The notes under the pieces: model-generated
Told to the model about the DNA's origin: nothing
Database searches by the model: none
What the model saw: the letters and a program-made list of their open reading frames with translations, nothing else
In this document: in pieces, positions 31,907-34,181 of the stretch
How positions within the stretch are numbered: the stretch's first letter is position 1
How the letters are laid out: every line of letters begins with the position of its first letter
NCBI GenBank assembly: GCA_022592435.1
Contig: JABYQS010000297.1
Span: 1-34,181, forward strand
DNA: 34,181 bases
Source of the DNA: Cerioporus squamosus
Taxonomy: Eukaryota > Basidiomycota > Agaricomycetes > Polyporales > Polyporaceae
Direction: 5' to 3'
Made by a program: the position numbers and the translations under genes

Positions 31907-32434
31907 CACGGCAAAACATGCGTCAGCGTACGTATATCAACAGTTTCGGAGGAGCTGAGCGTACTGTAGTATTGCCAAGTAAATGTTACTCGAGAATCTT
32001 CCATCGTGATCAGTAGTCCCGGGTCCTGGCATGACGAGCAGTGGATAGAGAAAAGATTGAGCATAGAAGAGAGATAGAAACAAACGTCGAGAGGCTCAAG
32101 AATGTGGTGCGAGTAAGGGGTAGCACTCCCGCGAGTTCGAGGGTGGGTGGCCCGGTGGGGTGTGCAGGACACTGTGCTCGGGGGCCTACTCAAGGCTGAC
32201 ACGTCTGTAGCAACCTCGCGTCTGCGAACGACAATCTGTACTGTTCTTTCCTTGAGCCTAGAACGCGAGCCGTAGTCGCACTGGTGCGGCTGCGTTCGCG
32301 AACATGGCTCGTGGCTCGGGCGCTCATGTGCCCTGAAGGCGCGTCCTCCGGCTAGCCTGCTCCTTTCACCTCGACCATCTTCACCTCGCGCCCACTCCGT
32401 CTTGCGGGCACCAGCCTACCTCGCACATTCAAAT
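31907..32434. other. spacer upstream of the SAP-domain gene
   Basis: No gene is evident. The last 90 bases before the ATG at 32435 are C/T-rich (for example TTTCACCTCGACCATCTTCA), which fits the core promoter and leader of the plus-strand gene. No TATA box was found. Confidence 0.4.
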
Positions 32435-33755
32435 ATGGACCGGGCAGCATTGCAGAAGCTGCCATACAAGAGGATCCAGAGCCTGGCGAAGGTATGGGCG
32501 TCGTTCACCGGCGCAAGGGTGGTTTGGGCTGATCGACCTGGACCTGCGACAGAGGCATGGCATCAGAGCGAACGACAAGAAGGCAAAGCTCATTGATAAC
32601 TTACTGAAGAAGTTCTATGGCAGGGTTTCGCCGTGCGTGTTCGATAGGAAGGCGTATTACGAGCGACCAGGCTGATCACCTTGCAGAACTCCGGACGCGG
32701 CGCCGATAGATGTTGCAAAGGAAGTCGTCCAAGTACCCCAAGATGCAGAGAAGGAGGCAGAGGAACAAGCAGGAGCAGCCCAAGAACCAGAACCTGGATC
32801 GCAGAGGAGAGCAGTCGAACAAAACACAGAAGAGCAGGAGCACCTCCAGATACCCTCGCCCAGGAGGATGGCGGCACTCTTTAGCGCTGTGAAGCCGACG
32901 ATGTTCCCGCTTCCCCGCAGCCCCGTCGGACGACTGCGACCGGCGAACTTCGACGTGATGCCTCCGACGGACTCGCCCAGCAGCTCTTCATCGCATGGGT
33001 CGCCAGGTAGGTTCCACGCTTGAGGTGGATGCTCCGATGCAGCGCTGACGTCGTACGCAGCGCGATATCTCGTGAGCCCGTCTCGTCCAGGGCCCGCTTT
33101 GCTGCAATACGGCAGGCCCACTTCGCGTGACTTCGTTCCCCCGGCGGAGTGGGATCCGGCGCTGTGTGTGCCGGTGGGAAGCGCTTCAGTCCTTGAAGCG
33201 CGGCGACCGCAGAGGCAGCAGTACGAAGAGGACGAGGCGAAGAAGGCGAATGAAGACACGGAGGAGGCGGAGGAGAACACGAAGCACGACGAGCACTCTA
33301 GATTTGGTCGCCCTTCCGTACACGCAGAGCAGGAAGACTCTGGGTTCGGTCGCCCTTCCGCGCAGGAGCTGCGGTTCATCTTCTTGCAACTGGAGTCGCT
33401 TGCGAGCGAGAAGGGGCAATTGCGCAAAGAAATCAACGACCTCGGGAGGGCAATCAAGATTGTGCAGGCGAGAGAAAGACAGAATGCGGAGAAGCTCAAG
33501 AAGGTCCAGGCGATGCGGAAGGTGATGCAGCAACACTACGTTGGGGAGGAAAACTTGGCCCAGCTTGCGGCTGTAGGAAGGGATTCGAGAGATGGCCAGG
33601 GCGGGCAAAGGTGCGGGGCACGCTCCCAAATCATGCTCACAGAGACGAACTCACTGAGCATGGTACTATGTAGGCTTGTCGGGACCAGGAAGCGACGCAT
33701 CCAGGGTCAGGGAGACGAGTCGCCCAGCAAACGGCGTCGGATGATGGGGGCATGA
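32435..33755 (+). CDS. SAP-domain, coiled-coil protein, probably nuclear
   Basis: Exons 32435-32491, 32553-32632, 32687-33006 and 33061-33755 join in phase to 383 residues. Introns are 61, 54 and 54 bases with GTATGG, GTGCGT and GTAGGT donors. Residues 4-40 (ALQKLPYKRIQSLAKRHG, then IRANDKKAKLIDNLLKKF) have the helix-loop-helix pattern of a SAP motif, a DNA- or chromatin-binding module. The middle is acidic and disordered (QDAEKEAEEQAGAAQEPEP), followed by Ser/Pro-rich sequence. Three (Y/F)GRP(S/T) motifs occur near 169, 234 and 248. Residues about 253-312 form a coiled coil (LQLESLASEKGQLRKEINDL and onward). The C-terminus is basic (RKRRIQ, SPSKRRR) and may be a nuclear localisation signal. 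An optional 63-base in-frame intron may exist at 33611-33673 (GTGCGG...ATGTAG), which would remove 21 residues. Fungal proteins with an N-terminal SAP-like motif and a coiled coil are usually hypothetical; the role is inferred only from architecture. Confidence 0.8.
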
Positions 33756-34181
33756 CGACCATTTTGTGTGGTCCTCTCAGATGTCTTCGGGCTCACGACA
33801 CACTTCAGCAGATGACCCTGGACTGTGTTACCACGTATTTATTCCTGTATGCAACTTATCGCAGTGTCAGCGAAAGGGGGATACGACTGTGTCGCGATAT
33901 CGAGATGTACCATTAAATCCTCCCTGTCTCCTTCCGATGTATACCACTAATCCCTGTCCCAATGTACCTGCTCCGTGCCATCCTCCGGACAGTCCTGCTT
34001 CGAGGTCGTTCCGTGCGCTTCAGTGTTGCTTCGTTGTCGGTCTGCTGCTGCTGTGGCAGCCGGCCCATGCCGCGGTTATGCGGATCAAGACACGTTACGG
34101 AACTCACGACAGTACCAAGGTTGAGATCGCTGAATGAACAGGGCCGACGAGTCACGACGCAGGAGTTCACAGTGTTGGAGC
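33756..34181. other. 3' flank of the SAP-domain gene
   Basis: The stretch begins with the likely 3' untranslated region of the SAP gene. An open frame of about 120 codons on plus (33766-34137) contains a hydrophobic run (VVGLLLLWQPAHA) well inside it, but has no supporting context. No gene is called. Confidence 0.35.

Noticed and set aside
32657..33499. 280-codon minus-strand open frame opposite the SAP gene
   Set aside because: Ser/Cys-rich mirror of the acidic and coiled-coil coding sequence; the plus-strand gene has domain and splice support.

Overview
The window looks like nuclear DNA of a filamentous fungus, most likely an Agaricomycete (polypore or mushroom type). The clear genes are split by many short introns, mostly 50-75 bases, with GTRNGT-like donors, CTNAY-like branch sites and CAG/TAG acceptors. 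Their third codon positions favour G or C, and the gene families fit: a Pcl-type cyclin, a QDE-2-like Argonaute and an amidase with a fungal-type N-terminal extension. I could not compute composition or run searches, so the taxon is an inference.

Layout: bases 10-317 hold the last two exons of a plus-strand gene cut by the window edge. From 318 to about 13.3 kb is a long gene-poor stretch with no complete gene that I can support. It carries isolated exon-like islands (6976-7193, 10333-10552), small tandem repeats and a poly-T tract flanked by near-perfect 15-base direct repeats, and looks like decayed genes or transposon remains. A two-exon Pcl-type cyclin lies at 13940-15086. A second gene-poor stretch runs from 15.1 to 24.7 kb. 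It hides one well-supported small gene, a three-exon secreted protein with a GPI-like tail on the minus strand (23540-23936), plus relics with inconsistent frames.

The right end is dense. A 19-exon Argonaute (24847-28901, +) is followed tail to tail, 168 bases away, by a seven-exon secreted amidase-signature enzyme (29070-31372, -). Then comes a divergent spacer with one weak gene candidate, and a four-exon SAP-domain protein with a coiled coil and a basic C-terminus (32435-33755, +).

These genes do not form an obvious pathway. The Argonaute would be the effector of RNA silencing (quelling-like), the cyclin a partner of a Pho85-type kinase, the amidase an extracellular or secretory-pathway hydrolase, and the SAP protein probably nuclear. 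I found no new multi-gene system. The most unusual signals are inside the Argonaute gene: a 3-base micro-exon, a GC-AG intron, an apparent one-base frameshift, an unclear splice junction close to the catalytic core, and a DEDD-type catalytic tetrad. The neighbouring amidase has a second GC-AG intron and a 37-base intron.
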